This document shows positions 37,797 through 48,944 of a stretch of DNA of 64,000 bases, in pieces (positions within the stretch are counted from its first letter, which is position 1; each line of letters opens with the position of its first letter). The stretch is from Patagioenas fasciata. Lineage: Eukaryota > Chordata > Aves > Columbiformes > Columbidae. Location: NCBI RefSeq assembly GCF_037038585.1, contig NC_092521.1, forward strand, positions 53,328,398 to 53,392,397, written 5' to 3'. Made by a program: the position numbers and the translations under genes. The notes under the pieces are model-generated. The model ran no database searches. It was not told the DNA's origin and saw nothing but the letters and a program-made list of their open reading frames with translations.

Positions 37797-40544
37797 AAAA
37801 TATAAAAAACTATATCTTCGAAGGAATGTGGAATAAAGGTATCCAGAAGTTCTGCTTTGGCCATACTTTTTGATATCCATATATTGAACAGGTCAGATGT
37901 GGTACAACTTTATTCATATGGTCCTACATGTTTTTTTCAAGTTCATGTAAAAAAGATTAGATGCTTAGGTACAGAGTATTAAAAAACCAGTAAGACTTCA
38001 AAAGCCTATTTCTATTTTACAGACCTCTAATGCTGTTCATACTAGAACCACTGAAGTTCATAAAGTTTCAGAGTTCTATAAATATCTAACGGAGCAGGGT
38101 CTGCAAATAAAAAAAGTAAAAAGAACATTTAAAACATATAAATATTGTATAAATCACTATTTTTAGCTATTCTATTATTTCAGATTTCTTGTACTACATT
38201 TTAAAATCATTCCTGAGATGTCTCAACTCTTATGACACATATTTAACAAAATCTATTCATGGAAATCCTCCATCTGTTCTGAAATTAATAAGAATGTTAT
38301 TATAATTGGTTTAGATCTATATAGAGACAAATGACAGACCAACTGCTGTAATGGAATTTTTAATGAAAACTTGCACATTTCTGACTGATTGGTTATACTA
38401 GTGCAATCTGCGAACTATCTGAAAAAGATGAAAATTCCTTAGATCTATCTTTTTCTTCTAGCTAGAATTATCCTAATCTGTAATGATCTGTAAATGTTTA
38501 CATTCAGGAAAGTCATATGCTGTTAGTGGTAGATGCACTTTGTTTCAGAAATGCTTTGCCTCTTCTCTAACACGGACATGTGTCTAAATTGATAAGAGAC
38601 TGCATAATAGATAATCTGTCCCTATGATCTGCTATTTTATTCTATAACTCACACAACTCTATTAATTTAAATACCCTTACTCACTGAAATCATAAAGACG
38701 ATCTCTAGATTAAAAAACTGGGCCCCAATCCTCAAAAGAACTCCAGTTTGGGTACCTAAATGGCAAGATTTTGAGGTGTATATAGTATTCCGTACCTTAC
38801 ATGAATAAAGAGAAGCTGAACTCCTCAAACTTTTGCTACTGAAGCCAGCATGTGGCATTTTCTTTCACACAACAATCTTTAAAACTCTCATATCTGGGTC
38901 TAAACCTATCTAAAAGATTAAAGCAGAAAAACGAAAACACATGTACTCAACTGTGAATTGCTTCATTTTCTAATGTTTGCTTAAATATTGATCAGAAGGG
39001 TGTGTAGAAGAAGGAATGGGGAGAGGAAAAGGGCTGTATTTTGTTTGAACTTCTAGTTTCCAAACTGAATTGTGCCTAATAATCAGCCACATACCCATAG
39101 CTAACACAATCTGGATCAAAAATTAATCAGATACCACAGTTCAAAATGTGTTCTCTTTGTTCCTTTTGGTCTTTAAAACAAAAAAAAAAAAAAAAAAAAC
39201 CAACAAAAAAACCCACCCTATTTTTAAGAACACACAGTTAAGAGCACAGTTAAGTTGTTATTTCAAACATTTCTTTCCACTCCTAGTCTTCTGAGCACAA
39301 AGCCTTTTAACTAAATGGTTATACTTCCTTAGTATTTACTTGCAACTGAGAAGACTCTGGTTTAGCATCTCAGCTGGTGTTGACCTTATAGACCCATTTG
39401 AGTCACCAGAAGGCCAAGGCCCCTTTCAAAACCTTTGACATGGGAGCAATTCCATTGGTTTCACAGAATTTGTTCCTATGACAGACTGTTAAGACTGAGA
39501 CTCATGTAAGTCTGATGTAAGGTGTTTATGCTTCTCCAAGGAACATGCAAAGTTCTTCCCTCTGCACGTTTGTATTAAGAGTGTGCAATATCAATCCATC
39601 CCAAGCTACAAATATCATGCAACCCTCACAGCCATAATCTCCTCTTACAGCTGTAAGCTTTAACAACAGCAGAATTTACTCTGATGTAGAACACAATGTT
39701 ATCACACTTCCAGTTGTGTGTCTTTCAATGCAAGCCTGCTTTTCTATAACAATTTCAAATTCAGAGTGTGATTGCTCGTGCTCCAATGTCAGAGGGCAAC
39801 TTTCCTTAACTGTAAGTCTTGAGCTCTTTCTGCTCAAGCGTCTGCTGTCCCAGTGAGTTTCATGTTCACTTATTACTTTCAAAAAAAACCCAAGTCAGAG
39901 ATGCTCTTCTTGAGAGGTTATTTAACTTACCCCTCAGCTTCAAGGCAGAATTAACTATATTTAAACCATTCCTACCAGATGTTTGTCTAACCCATTGCTG
40001 AATATCACCACCAGTGGAAACTGCAGTACCTCCTCAGGCATTCTGTTCTAACGATTCATTATTCAACTCCCTACAAGTTTTTCTTAATGTCTAATGCAAA
40101 TGTTCACTGTTGTAATTTAAGTTCATTACTTCTTACACTCAGCATAGGAGACCTAGGGAAAATTTACTTCATCTTTTACTCTTTTGAACGCTTATCATAA
40201 CAGATCTGTTTTATACAACCTTATCAACCACAACTTCATAATCGAAGAAAAAGGGAACACAATTTTAAATAACAAAACATAGCAAGACTAGTATATTTAG
40301 GAAAAAAAAAGTAGATCCCATATGGGACCTACTATCTTTATATCTATGATCATATACAGTAAAACATTTTAACAATGGTCATTTATCATGTTCCTCAAGA
40401 GAACCAATAAAATGTAATGAATACACATCCTCTGATGTTGCACCGATACAAAACGTATAGTTTGTTTACAAACTAATATTACTGAATGTAAAATGAAGTA
40501 ACATTTTAAAAAAATATATTGGTAAAGGTCCAAAGTTTACATTT

Positions 40545-42245
40545 TCTAAAATATTAAGTTTATGTTTTATTTACAGACCAGTTTTCAAATAATTATTGGC
40601 ATTTCAAGATAACTTCTGAACATGATGAGTACATGAATAAAATGTAGCTGCAAAAAAAACCCCAACCAAACAAAAAAACAATAATCAAATTTCCATACAA
40701 CAGTTCCAAAAACGCTATTTTCAGTTTCTGTTTTGAAAAGCAAGACATGATCTACCACACAGTAACTTACCAGAAACTGGTCTAACACTTTCATATGCTA
40801 TAGGTATCGCAAGTGACCAATGTTATCCATCCACGTACCCAAAAGCATGTTCTCTTTTTCCCATTCCAACTTCAAAAGAAGTTTTGACAACAGTTGTAGT
40901 CTTTACAAATTCAAAATAAATGCTCCATATTCTTTTGGATTACATTACCACTGTTATTGTGTCTTCTCTTGTTGATTACACATAGCAGACCGCAATCCAA
41001 AGACCAGGTATTTTGTTGAGACTCTGAGTTAACAGTTAAATTGGGAGCATCTACCCCAGCTTGTCTGAAAAAAAAATAGGCAACTCTAAGTAACAGACTA
41101 TTAGCAAACACTGATTCTGGATGAATTATGACTGAAATCACTCACTGAAATCTCCCTTTTGCTGAGAGGTGGTGTGTCAGAAGGTGGAAGTTTTTAAACA
41201 TGAACAGGCAGGTACGACCCACCGTGACAAAACCCAGCATGAACACTGTGCGTAGGTGTGCGACAGCCCATGGCCGTGATGCCCAACACTCACCAGTGCA
41301 GCTAATCCTCCCATGCTGCCAGAAACACTCCTTTGTCTCAAGTCTGCTACGCTGGGTGAACTGAAAGCTGCATAATAAAAACTAGAGCCTCGGGCTATAT
41401 TAGCTTTAACTAACTTCTGCTGGGTCCAAGGAAGAAAAATATCTCCTCCTCCATGCTGCACCTTTTTCCTTTGTATCTCTGTCCCATCTCCATGGGACTG
41501 TATAAGGGTGAACACAGTAACAAATGAGGCAGACTCTTTTGCCCACAGAAAGGATTGGTGCATGCCACAATCCTTCTGCTTTGCCAGCCACAACCACTGT
41601 GAATAATGCCACTTTTCAAAAACCAAGTAGTTCATTAAACCTGCTACCTTGATTAAAATAAGAGGATATCTGAGGGAATGGAACAAGAAGCAATTCCATT
41701 TTGATCACCATCTCCCCTCAGTCTGTTGAACCAACCTCCAGCACCAACAATATGTGAAAAAGAGGAATTAAAAAGCTTAGGGAATCAACATCTGTTTCTC
41801 AAAAATTGTAGGTATACCACTTTTTAAAATTATGAAAAACTAGTATTTCCTTTCTGTGGTTATTTTCCGAGATCTCAGCACTTTTTAAACAAAACTCACT
41901 GATCTAGTTGTCTGCATTGTATGCAGTTCTCCATACTGGAAACAAAACATCAGACAGTGATGATTCCTGTTTTATAGAGAACTTGATCATATTCTCAAAT
42001 TAAATTGGGTGTTAGTACATTATAGTGCTAATGACGACAAAACTATTTCGTATTCTAAGAATTCCCATCTCTGAAATGTTTTAAAATACCTAACCAAGCA
42101 ATGCTATGTGTTGCTATGTAGCATTCAAATCCTCTAAAAATATGTTTTCTTGAAAAGATAATTCTCAGTCAAAATGTATGCCAACAATAGATTTTGTTCA
42201 TTTTAATTTCTTATATTATTTCTGATAAAGTTTATGCTTTAGTTT
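40545..42245 (-). other. ZBTB14: Probable ZBTB14 3' untranslated region
   Basis: On the minus strand the first AATAAA after the ZBTB14 stop codon is at 40571-40566, about 1.7 kb downstream. A closer ATTAAA is at 42208-42203, only about 40 nt after the stop. The stretch is free of recognisable transposons, which fits a conserved untranslated region. The extent is inferred from the signals only. Confidence 0.4.
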
Positions 42246-44067
42246 TTAACTACAAGCTATCGTTTCTAATTGCTGCTCTGCTTCAGCAGCCATAGCTGCT
42301 GCCTGTAACTGTTCTGTTTCACTCTGGATGGAATTGGCTGAAGTAACTTGTTTTCTTTCACTGTGCATATTGTTCTCATGCCTTTTTAGATCAGATGCTT
42401 TAGCAAATGCTTTAGTGCAGGAACTGCAGACAAAAGGTTTCTCTCCTCGGTGTCTTCTTTCGTGGTCTTTGAGGTGGGACTTGTGCTTGAAAGCTTTATC
42501 ACACATATGGCATGCAAATGGCCTCTCATTACTGTGAACTCTTTCATGCTTTTTTAGGTCCGGTGCACGAATGAAAGATTTTCCACATACCTCGCAACTG
42601 TAAGGCTTGTAACCTGTGTGTATTTTCAGGTGTTCTTTCAAATGAGCTTGCGTGGTAAAGCCCTTTGTACACATTTCACAAACAAATGGTCTATCAGCAG
42701 TGTGTAGCTTTTCATGTTTCCTCAGTCGTGCTTCATCAGAAAAGGTCTTACCACAAGCCTGACACACAATGTGTTCCCTGTGACCATAAAGCAAATACTC
42801 AAATTTCATATCCCCAGCTGCTGTGGTCCAACCTGGTGTCTGTTCATCTTTCACTTCACTTATGCCATCATTAAATGTCAAAGGCTGAGGGGTCTGAGAT
42901 CCTAAGTCTTTTGATTCAGTTGTCTCCATAGGCTCTACTTCCTGGCCATAGCAGTTTACTTTTCGAACCTCTTCGCTTCCCAACTCTTTCAGAATTGCCT
43001 CTTGCACTCTCAGGGTAGTGGTAGGTGATTTTCCATCTTCCTGACTTGGAGGAGTTCCTTCAACTGTCACATCTGATGGACTGTCATCATGATCTCCAAT
43101 TTCTTCCACCTCATCATCTTGGGTATCATTAGGCTCACCCACAGGACGGTTTATTTTTAGACAGTACTTGCTCTTGGACTGTGTGTTTTCTTCAGGACTA
43201 GATACATCACGTTTTTGAGAGCAGAGTTTATCCAGAAATCGAATACCAAGGATCTGGCCTGAAGACATCATCAAATTTACATCTTCTTTCTTAACAGAAA
43301 TCTTCGCAGTATACATGTAATTCAGAACTTCCTCAAAAATATCAGAACGAAGAAAATCTATTTCTATTACTGATGAACTATCAACTTCCAGTTTTTTGAA
43401 AAGCTTTTTGAAGTAGGTACTGCAGGCAGCAAGCACGCACCTATGTGCTCTGAATTTAACATCTTCAACCACAATAGCTATATCACAAAATTCCCCTTCC
43501 AAACGTTGTTCATTTAATGTTTTCAGGAACACAGTTTTGTGATCATCATCATTATACTTAATGGTTTCAGACATACTGATGAAAAACTCCTGTAAAATAA
43601 CAAGGGAAAGTTTTGTAATTTTTATTAAGTAGTCTAAGTCATAAAATCCCAACAGTTGATGCCACACATTAAAACAATTGCCAAATAAAATTCTTCCTTA
43701 ATATCACCAGAAAAATCCTTTCTGAATATGAAAGTATTAGTCTGAAAGTTCTTTTAAAATTGTGAATACATAAAGGCCTTTCCATAGGTTATACACTTTA
43801 CAGGACACATAGTGATTCATAGATGATTTTTTTTGTATCAATATATTAATTTACTAAAATATTTATTGATTCAATCATCCAAAATTGGAAACTTCCCTGT
43901 GAAGTTACAATTCCCAGTAAGTGTAAGGTCCAACTTCAGTAGAAGTCATTCTTATAGTTAAAGGAAATGTTCATGTATTCTGATTAATACTAAAAATATA
44001 TAAGAAATATTCTAAATGTGTCAGCATAACAAACTAAGTGTGAAATATCAAATATAAGCCTTACCAT
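42246..44067 (-). CDS. ZBTB14: ZBTB14 (ZF5) BTB/C2H2 zinc-finger transcription factor, coding exons 44065-44067 and 42246-43589
   Basis: A nuclear transcription factor that binds GC-rich promoter sites; in mammals it represses MYC and thymidine-kinase promoters. The spliced product is 448 residues (human 449). The BTB/POZ domain spans about residues 20-125 (CDIAIVVEDVKFRAHRCVLA). An acidic linker follows (158-170), and then five C2H2 fingers at 275-297, 303-325, 331-353, 359-381 and 387-410. The last finger has four residues between its histidines (HENNMH). The tail is rich in Gln, Ala and Glu. The large exon begins at an acceptor (TTATTTTACAG|GAGTTTTTC, boundary 43590/43589). The ATG is the last three bases of the upstream exon (44067-44065), directly before the donor GTAAGG, giving MEFFISMSET as in the human protein. 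The open frame extends 25 codons into the intron, and that part should not be annotated. Internal Met7 is the only alternative start nearby. Confidence 0.97.
43590..44064 (-). other. ZBTB14: ZBTB14 intron 2 (475 bp)
   Basis: The donor ATG|GTAAGGC lies at 44065/44064 and the acceptor TTTTACAG|GAG at 43590/43589. The intron is short, AT-rich and free of recognisable repeats. Confidence 0.85.
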
Positions 44068-44148
44068 GAACAATGCAGGAAATTTCCTAAACAAATGATT
44101 ATTAAATATGTGACAGATGATTAACCCTTACAATGGGCCACCTTCAGC
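44065..44148 (-). other. ZBTB14: ZBTB14 exon 2: 5' UTR ending in the start codon
   Basis: An 84-bp exon defined by a strong acceptor (TTATCTTCCTGTCTTTCAG before GCTGAAGG, boundary 44149/44148) and a strong donor directly after ATG (44065/44064). The exon has no other ATG in a position to compete. It supplies 81 nt of 5' UTR and the initiator codon only. Confidence 0.82.
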
Positions 44149-44456
44149 CTGAAAGACAGGAAGATAACATTTTAAGAAATTATAAAATGTATTCCAAAAC
44201 CTGGTTTAAATTATTGAGCTAAAATAGAGCATTTTCAATTATTTTAAAAGATACAAAATCCACTGCTAAAATGCCCAGTTATTTAGACTGATTCTACAGA
44301 TGACAGCATAAATTGATCTGATAGCACTGTTGTCATAAACTGTGTGTTTACTTTTCTCATGCCCCTTCATTTCTCTGACTCCTTCATGTCCTTGACTCTA
44401 CTTTCCTGCTACTTACTTGGCACTAGATTTAAAACTCTCTTCAAGAAACTCTATGG

Positions 44457-44648
44457 CAGGGGTGTCAAACTCATTTTCACCAGGGGCCACGTCAGCCTCA
44501 TGGTTGCCTTCACAGGGCTGAATGTAATGTCATGACTGTATAAATATAACTACTCCTACATTTACACAGTCCTAAAGTGGCATTTGGCTCCTTAAAGGCA
44601 ACCACGAGGTCAATGTGGCCCCTCGTGAAAATGCGTTTGACATCCCTG
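44457..44648. mobile_element. Non-autonomous DNA transposon with long terminal inverted repeats (probably hAT)
   Basis: A 192-bp element begins CAGGGGTGTCAAACTCATTT and ends with the near-perfect inverse ending GACATCCCTG. The outer 34 bp of the two ends match with about four mismatches, and weaker pairing continues to about 60 bp, covering the GGGGCCAC and GGTTGCCTT blocks. The CAGGGG..CCCTG termini suggest the hAT superfamily, but I see no clear 8-bp target duplication, so the superfamily is tentative. There is no coding capacity. Confidence 0.8.
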
Positions 44649-45268
44649 AAATCAACAGAGTCAATCCAGTAACCAATCTATCAGAAAGGTGATTAGTCTT
44701 AGGCTAAATTAGTGAGCTCAGCAAGCCCAGCAGAGCGTCTGGCAAGCAGAGTAAAGGACAGCGCACCGGGCTCTGGATGGGTTCGCACTCGGGACCAGGG
44801 AAAGAGACATCAAGGATACCAGACCTTCAAACAGTGGAGATACTTGAACAGATAATGCAAAACATGTAATTTAAATTATTCAATTCCCATCTCCCACAGG
44901 GATCTAATTGTGAAGCAGGAAATGCAGCAGAGGAGGGAGATTTAATATTTGGTTCAGACACTTCTCTCCATTACCTAGCATAGAGATATTGGGAATGACT
45001 TTCCTAAATTAAAATATATGCATATATGCATATATGAAATGAAAGCATCTGACAGGTATATAACTTCCACTCTTGTCGCTGAGTGTTTAACATGGCATGG
45101 AAACACTTGGCTCCCTACAAATACCTTTACAGGTTTGACATGTCAGCATATAATGCTACTGACTAAAAAAAAAAAAATCTAAGGAAAGCCAAAATTATTT
45201 TCTTAGTCCTACATAACCAGGTGTTAATAGAGCCAGACAGGAAGTGCATAGATATTTGGAATACAGTA

Positions 45269-45393
45269 AAGAAAAACAAACAAACAAAACAAAAACACCC
45301 CCCCCCCCAAAATGAAACAACGAAAAACAAACAAACAAAACAAACAAACAAAAAACAACAACAACAAAAAACCCCACCAACCACAAAAAACAC
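45269..45393. repeat. CAAA-rich simple repeat with a C10-11 run
   Basis: AAAC/CAAA units, interrupted by a run of about 11 C residues near 45298-45308, continue to about 45393. Frames across it are low-complexity and not genes. Confidence 0.9.
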
Positions 45394-45638
45394 ACTGTAT
45401 TTTTGTGGCCTGTGTGGATCTACCATCCCAGGATAATGTATCAGTGCAACACCAAAGAAGGACGAACAACTACTTCAAAAGGACCCGTTTAGAGATCTTT
45501 ACAAGCTAAGGAAAAAGCTGCTTGCTTTTCAAGCAAACAGCAAAGCATCACTGCTAATAACCTAGCAGCAATCCCGCCCTGTTTTGTTAAACAATAAGCA
45601 ATTTTACTGCAATTCTGTGGAGATTCACTAAGCGAGAA

Positions 45639-45699
45639 CCAATTATAGAAGTAATTGGCTGAAAACATTGTTGCTGAATGAACAGGGCTGTGTAATTGG
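45639..45699. promoter_or_regulatory. Cluster of CCAAT / AATTGG motifs upstream of the ZBTB14 CpG island edge
   Basis: A perfect inverted pair CCAATTA-TAGAAG-TAATTGG occupies 45639-45658, and a third TAATTGG is at 45693-45699. These could be NF-Y (CCAAT) or homeodomain (TAATTG) sites. Function is inferred only from motif spacing near the promoter. Confidence 0.3.
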
Positions 45700-46775
45700 T
45701 GAAAGAAACAGAGTTATCACTCTGAGAGTGTAGCACGGTAGGCACTTGACCTAAGTACCTCCAGCACTGAGGCAAGGCAGGGAAAAAGTCCATTGCCGTT
45801 GGGTTACTTACTCGGTGGGGTAATGCTAATCATTCCCACACACACACACACTTTTCACAGTGCCGTTACCATCATGGGAACGGGGCGGAAATATGTCTGG
45901 GGTTGTAACTGTTCGTGCAGCTCCTGCCGCCGCCGCCCGCGGTAGGCTCGGTGCCCGCCACGTTCTCTCTCTCGGCTCTGGAGGCGCACCGCCGCGGCGC
46001 TGGCTGCCGTGCTCGTCACCGCAGAGGCAGACGGGCGCACGCCTGCTCCATGCACCCGCCGGCGAGGACGCGGCGCAGGCAGGTTCCCGCCGGGGCTCAG
46101 CCCTGCCGGGCCGCCGCGGCCCGCTCGCCGCCGCCGCCACGGGAACCCGCGCCGCCGCCGCCTGGGGCCCGCGGCTGCCAGCGCGGCCCTGCAGCAGGAG
46201 ACGCCGCCCGCGCTCCCGGTCCGTCGTCGGGGGCGCCCGCGAGCAGCAGGCGGCCTCTCTCCGGAGCGAGCCCGGGCTGCGCGGGGAGGCTCCCCCCTCC
46301 TTTCCCCTCGCCCCAACGGTTCTCGCGCGGCGCCCGCCCCACCAGCGGCGGCTGCGCCGGCCGAGACGCCGCCAGGCCGCGGCCGCGCGCCCCTTTGTTG
46401 CGGCCACCGCCGCGTGGGGCCCGCGCGCCCCAACGTGCGCATCCGTCGCTGGACGTGTCGTCCTCCTCCTCCTCCTCGCCCTCCCCCCGCCCGCTCGCCC
46501 GCCGCGCGCGCGGGAGGCAGGCGCGCGACAGCTCCGAGCTGCTGACGGCGGCGGCGGGCGCGCCCGTGGCGCCTCCATCTCACCCAGCGCGAGCTGCCGG
46601 GGCTTTAAGGGCTGCGGCCGTCAGCAGCCGGGGCTGCGGGAGGCGGCGGCAGAGAGCGGGGCGGAGGAGGAAGAGTCAGAGGCAGGGGGGCGCGCGAGGG
46701 ACAGCGCGCGCGCGCAGCGCAACAGCGGCCCTGCAGTCGGGGTGGGGGGGGGATGGGGAAAGGGCTCGCGCTTAC

Positions 46776-47000
46776 CTGCCGCCCGCGCGCGCGCGCGGAA
46801 CCGCACTTCCCGGGGAGCGCGGGGGCTGCTGCTGCCGCCGCTGTCGGCGCGCGGTAGGGGGGTGGGGAGGGGGGAAAGGGAGGGAGAAGGGGGGAAATTT
46901 GGGGAGGGGGGTTGGGGGGGGTCTGCGCGCGTCTCTCCGGCCGTCGCCGCCGCCTCCTGCACGAGCACTCAGTGCGCGCGCGCGCGTCGGGGGCGGGGGT
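46776..47000 (-). other. ZBTB14: Probable ZBTB14 exon 1 (untranslated)
   Basis: The minus strand shows GGCGGCAG|GTAAGCG with the boundary at 46776/46775, the best donor in the CpG island. It would splice to the acceptor at 44148. The 5' end is not visible. A weaker alternative donor, GCTGG|GTGAGA, is at 46584/46583. There is no ATG-led frame of note, as expected for a leader exon. Confidence 0.45.
46853..46921 (+). repeat. G-rich polypurine tract with G-quadruplex potential
   Basis: The plus strand has at least seven runs of three to eight G separated by one to five bases over about 69 bp. The ZBTB14 coding strand is correspondingly C-rich. Confidence 0.85.
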
Positions 47001-47640
47001 ACGTGCATGCGCGGTGCGAGCAGGGCGCGCCTCTGCCGGGGAGCGTGGAGGAGGTGGGGAGGCGAGCGGACGGAGCGCGCCAGCACCATCTCCGATTTTG
47101 GGGAGCCCCCTCAGCGTCAGCGGTGGCCGGGCGGGGGAGGGGAGCGGCGGCACTCGCCGAAGGGGCGCCGGGGAGCCGCTCCCAGCGCGCCGCCGGCACC
47201 CGCGAGCCCGAGCTCAGCGGCGCCCCTCCCGTTACGCCTGGCGGCGCACGGGGGCGAGCCCTGCGCGGGCTCGGACGCGGGCCGGGTGCCGTGCGGGGAC
47301 GGGAGCACTGGGATGCGCCGTGGCCGTTGAGCGGCGCTCGGAGGGGCGAGGCCGCGCGCTGCGACGGGCGGGAAGGGACGCTCGCGCCCGGCGGTGGCAA
47401 CACGGGAGCGCGAGGCGGGCGCGGCGGGGTGCTGCGCGCGGGTCCCGCGCCCGCGAGGCCGGTGTCACGGCGCTCCGGAAGGAGCCGGGAGCCCGCGCGG
47501 CTGGCGGCTCCTCGCGGCCCCGCGGGTAATTTAGGCGGGATTTTTCAAAACGGGTTGTAGCTGTTGGGGCAGCTGCCGCGCTCTTACGCGGGGCTGTGCT
47601 TAAAGGGCAGGGACGCGACTCTGCCCCTCCGGCTCTGCCG

Positions 47641-48646
47641 TGGCCTCTGTGTGTCACAGGGAGGCAAACGCAGGTGCCCATCAAAATCCGCTGTACGCCA
47701 CCACTTATCTTCCGTTGCTTAAACATCTAGGGGTTTGAATTTTAGAGAAATCACACTATCTCTAGCAGGAAATAAATGCTATTGTTGCGCTACTCATCTT
47801 CAGCCTCCTATTTTTCTCTTCAAAACGAGTTCATGAGATGCTAGCTTGATGGCACAGTGAAATAACCTGTGGATAAATAAAATTTTAAAATGTTGCTGTT
47901 AGTGAAAAATGCAGCGGTTCTGCTAGAAAAAGATAAAATGAAGTCTCAGTATAGTACTTGCTTGTGTTGAAAACTACAGCAGTATAAACAAGTTACTGGA
48001 ATAGTGGAATTGTCCTCTGGGAGAAACATAGTGACTTTTTTCATCAGGTGCATAACTCCTGCCCCTTCCTGAGTCACTGATGTTTTTGTAGAATGCACTG
48101 ATACAGGAAGTGAATTGCTGCCCAGTGCATCACTCCTTTCTTAAAAATTATTAATTTTAAAATATTTTTTCTACCCACTTTTAGATATAGTAAAATGACA
48201 TCCATATTTTGCCTGGGTACTCAAAACTGCCAGGCTTATTTTTGTAGTAAATAGGTTATTTCCTTTCAAAAGGTGGAACTGTCTTAAATCTTTAAGTATT
48301 TGTGAATGCTAGACAATTCCCTCCAGTGTGGAAGGAGCTTCCCTTTTACAATTTCATTATGTGCTGTTTCTTTCTTTGACAGTGCCTCAGATGCTCCTGT
48401 GATAACCTTATTAGTCTTGAGAAACATGTCACACTCTGACCTGCAAATGACACTTCTTCCTTTTGTTATGCTCTCTGTTTGTGCTCCATCTGCACAGTGC
48501 CTGGCACAGTATGGATACACTTAATATCTAGAGTCAGCTTTTCCTGTAATGCAAGTAATCATCTGGTGGAGAAAAGCATGGAACCATAGGAAAGGTATGG
48601 CTGGCTGGCTGTTTTTTCTCTCTGCTTTTCTGTGTTTTCTGAATGC
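47641..48646. other. Intergenic DNA upstream of ZBTB14, no gene recognised
   Basis: About 1 kb between the CpG island and the duplicated segment next to the retrovirus. It contains only short open frames and no recognisable repeat. Confidence 0.5.
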
Positions 48647-48944
48647 GTGCTGTGTATTTCAAATTGTATCATCACTGAGACACTAAAATAGAGGAAGGGT
48701 ATGTTCACTATCCAGTCATGTTAACTATGAATTGTGGAGAATGAAAAATAAAGCATTGTTACTAACTGTGTCACATTTTTTATTACATATGGTGTCCCAG
48801 GTATTTGCCATGTGGTCTGAAGTTATCTGTCAGGTGAGCCTGCAAGCTGGGAGATGGACTTCCTCGCTTCTGTGTGGAAGTGCTGGAATGCTACCGGATT
48901 GTTAATGCTATAGATAACCGTATAAAGTGTGTACAGCGAGCAGC
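48647..48944. repeat. 298-bp direct repeat, left copy, abutting the provirus
   Basis: The sequence starts GTGCTGTGTATTTC and ends GCGAGCAGC directly before the LTR's TGTC. The copy at 55873-56170 is identical over all 298 bases. The unit is unique-looking host DNA, not LTR sequence, and shows no gene. Confidence 0.98.

Larger units (their letters stand above)
28141..40545. other. Intergenic AT-rich region between AKAIN1 and ZBTB14
   Basis: 12.4 kb in which I recognise no gene and, unlike the flanks, no CR1 or LTR copy. Visible local features are a 22-bp tandem pair at 33435-33478, an A-run followed by TA repeats at 37744-37796, and an A-run at 39179-39199. Open frames are all under about 90 codons and unconvincing. 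Confidence 0.55.
44149..46775 (-). other. ZBTB14: ZBTB14 intron 1
   Basis: 2.6 kb between the probable first exon in the CpG island and exon 2. It contains a non-autonomous DNA transposon (44457-44648), a CAAA-rich tract (45269-45393), an inverted CCAAT pair (45639-45658) and a short CA run (45837-45852). The upstream boundary depends on the donor choice at 46775/46776. Confidence 0.5.
45860..47640 (-). promoter_or_regulatory. ZBTB14: CpG island at the ZBTB14 promoter
   Basis: About 1.8 kb of very CpG-rich, TATA-less sequence at the 5' end of ZBTB14. It contains three alternating GC tracts (46704-46715, 46784-46797, 46974-46986), a G-rich polypurine tract (46853-46921) and a splice donor for the gene. 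The transcription start is probably between about 46800 and 47100. Open frames of 180 to 566 codons run through it on both strands. They reflect lack of stops at high GC, show no domain, and are rejected. Confidence 0.9.

Noticed and set aside
43590-43667. 25-codon N-terminal extension of ZBTB14
   Set aside because: It is intron 2 read in frame, lacks similarity to known ZBTB14 and lies upstream of a clear splice acceptor.
45163-45509. Short frames rich in Phe/Cys or Lys/Asn
   Set aside because: Translation of the CAAA-rich simple repeat.
45855-47726. Open frames of up to 566 codons on both strands in the ZBTB14 CpG island
   Set aside because: Low-complexity Ala/Arg/Gly/Pro products, overlapping in several frames on both strands. 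They are explained by the scarcity of stop codons at very high GC.
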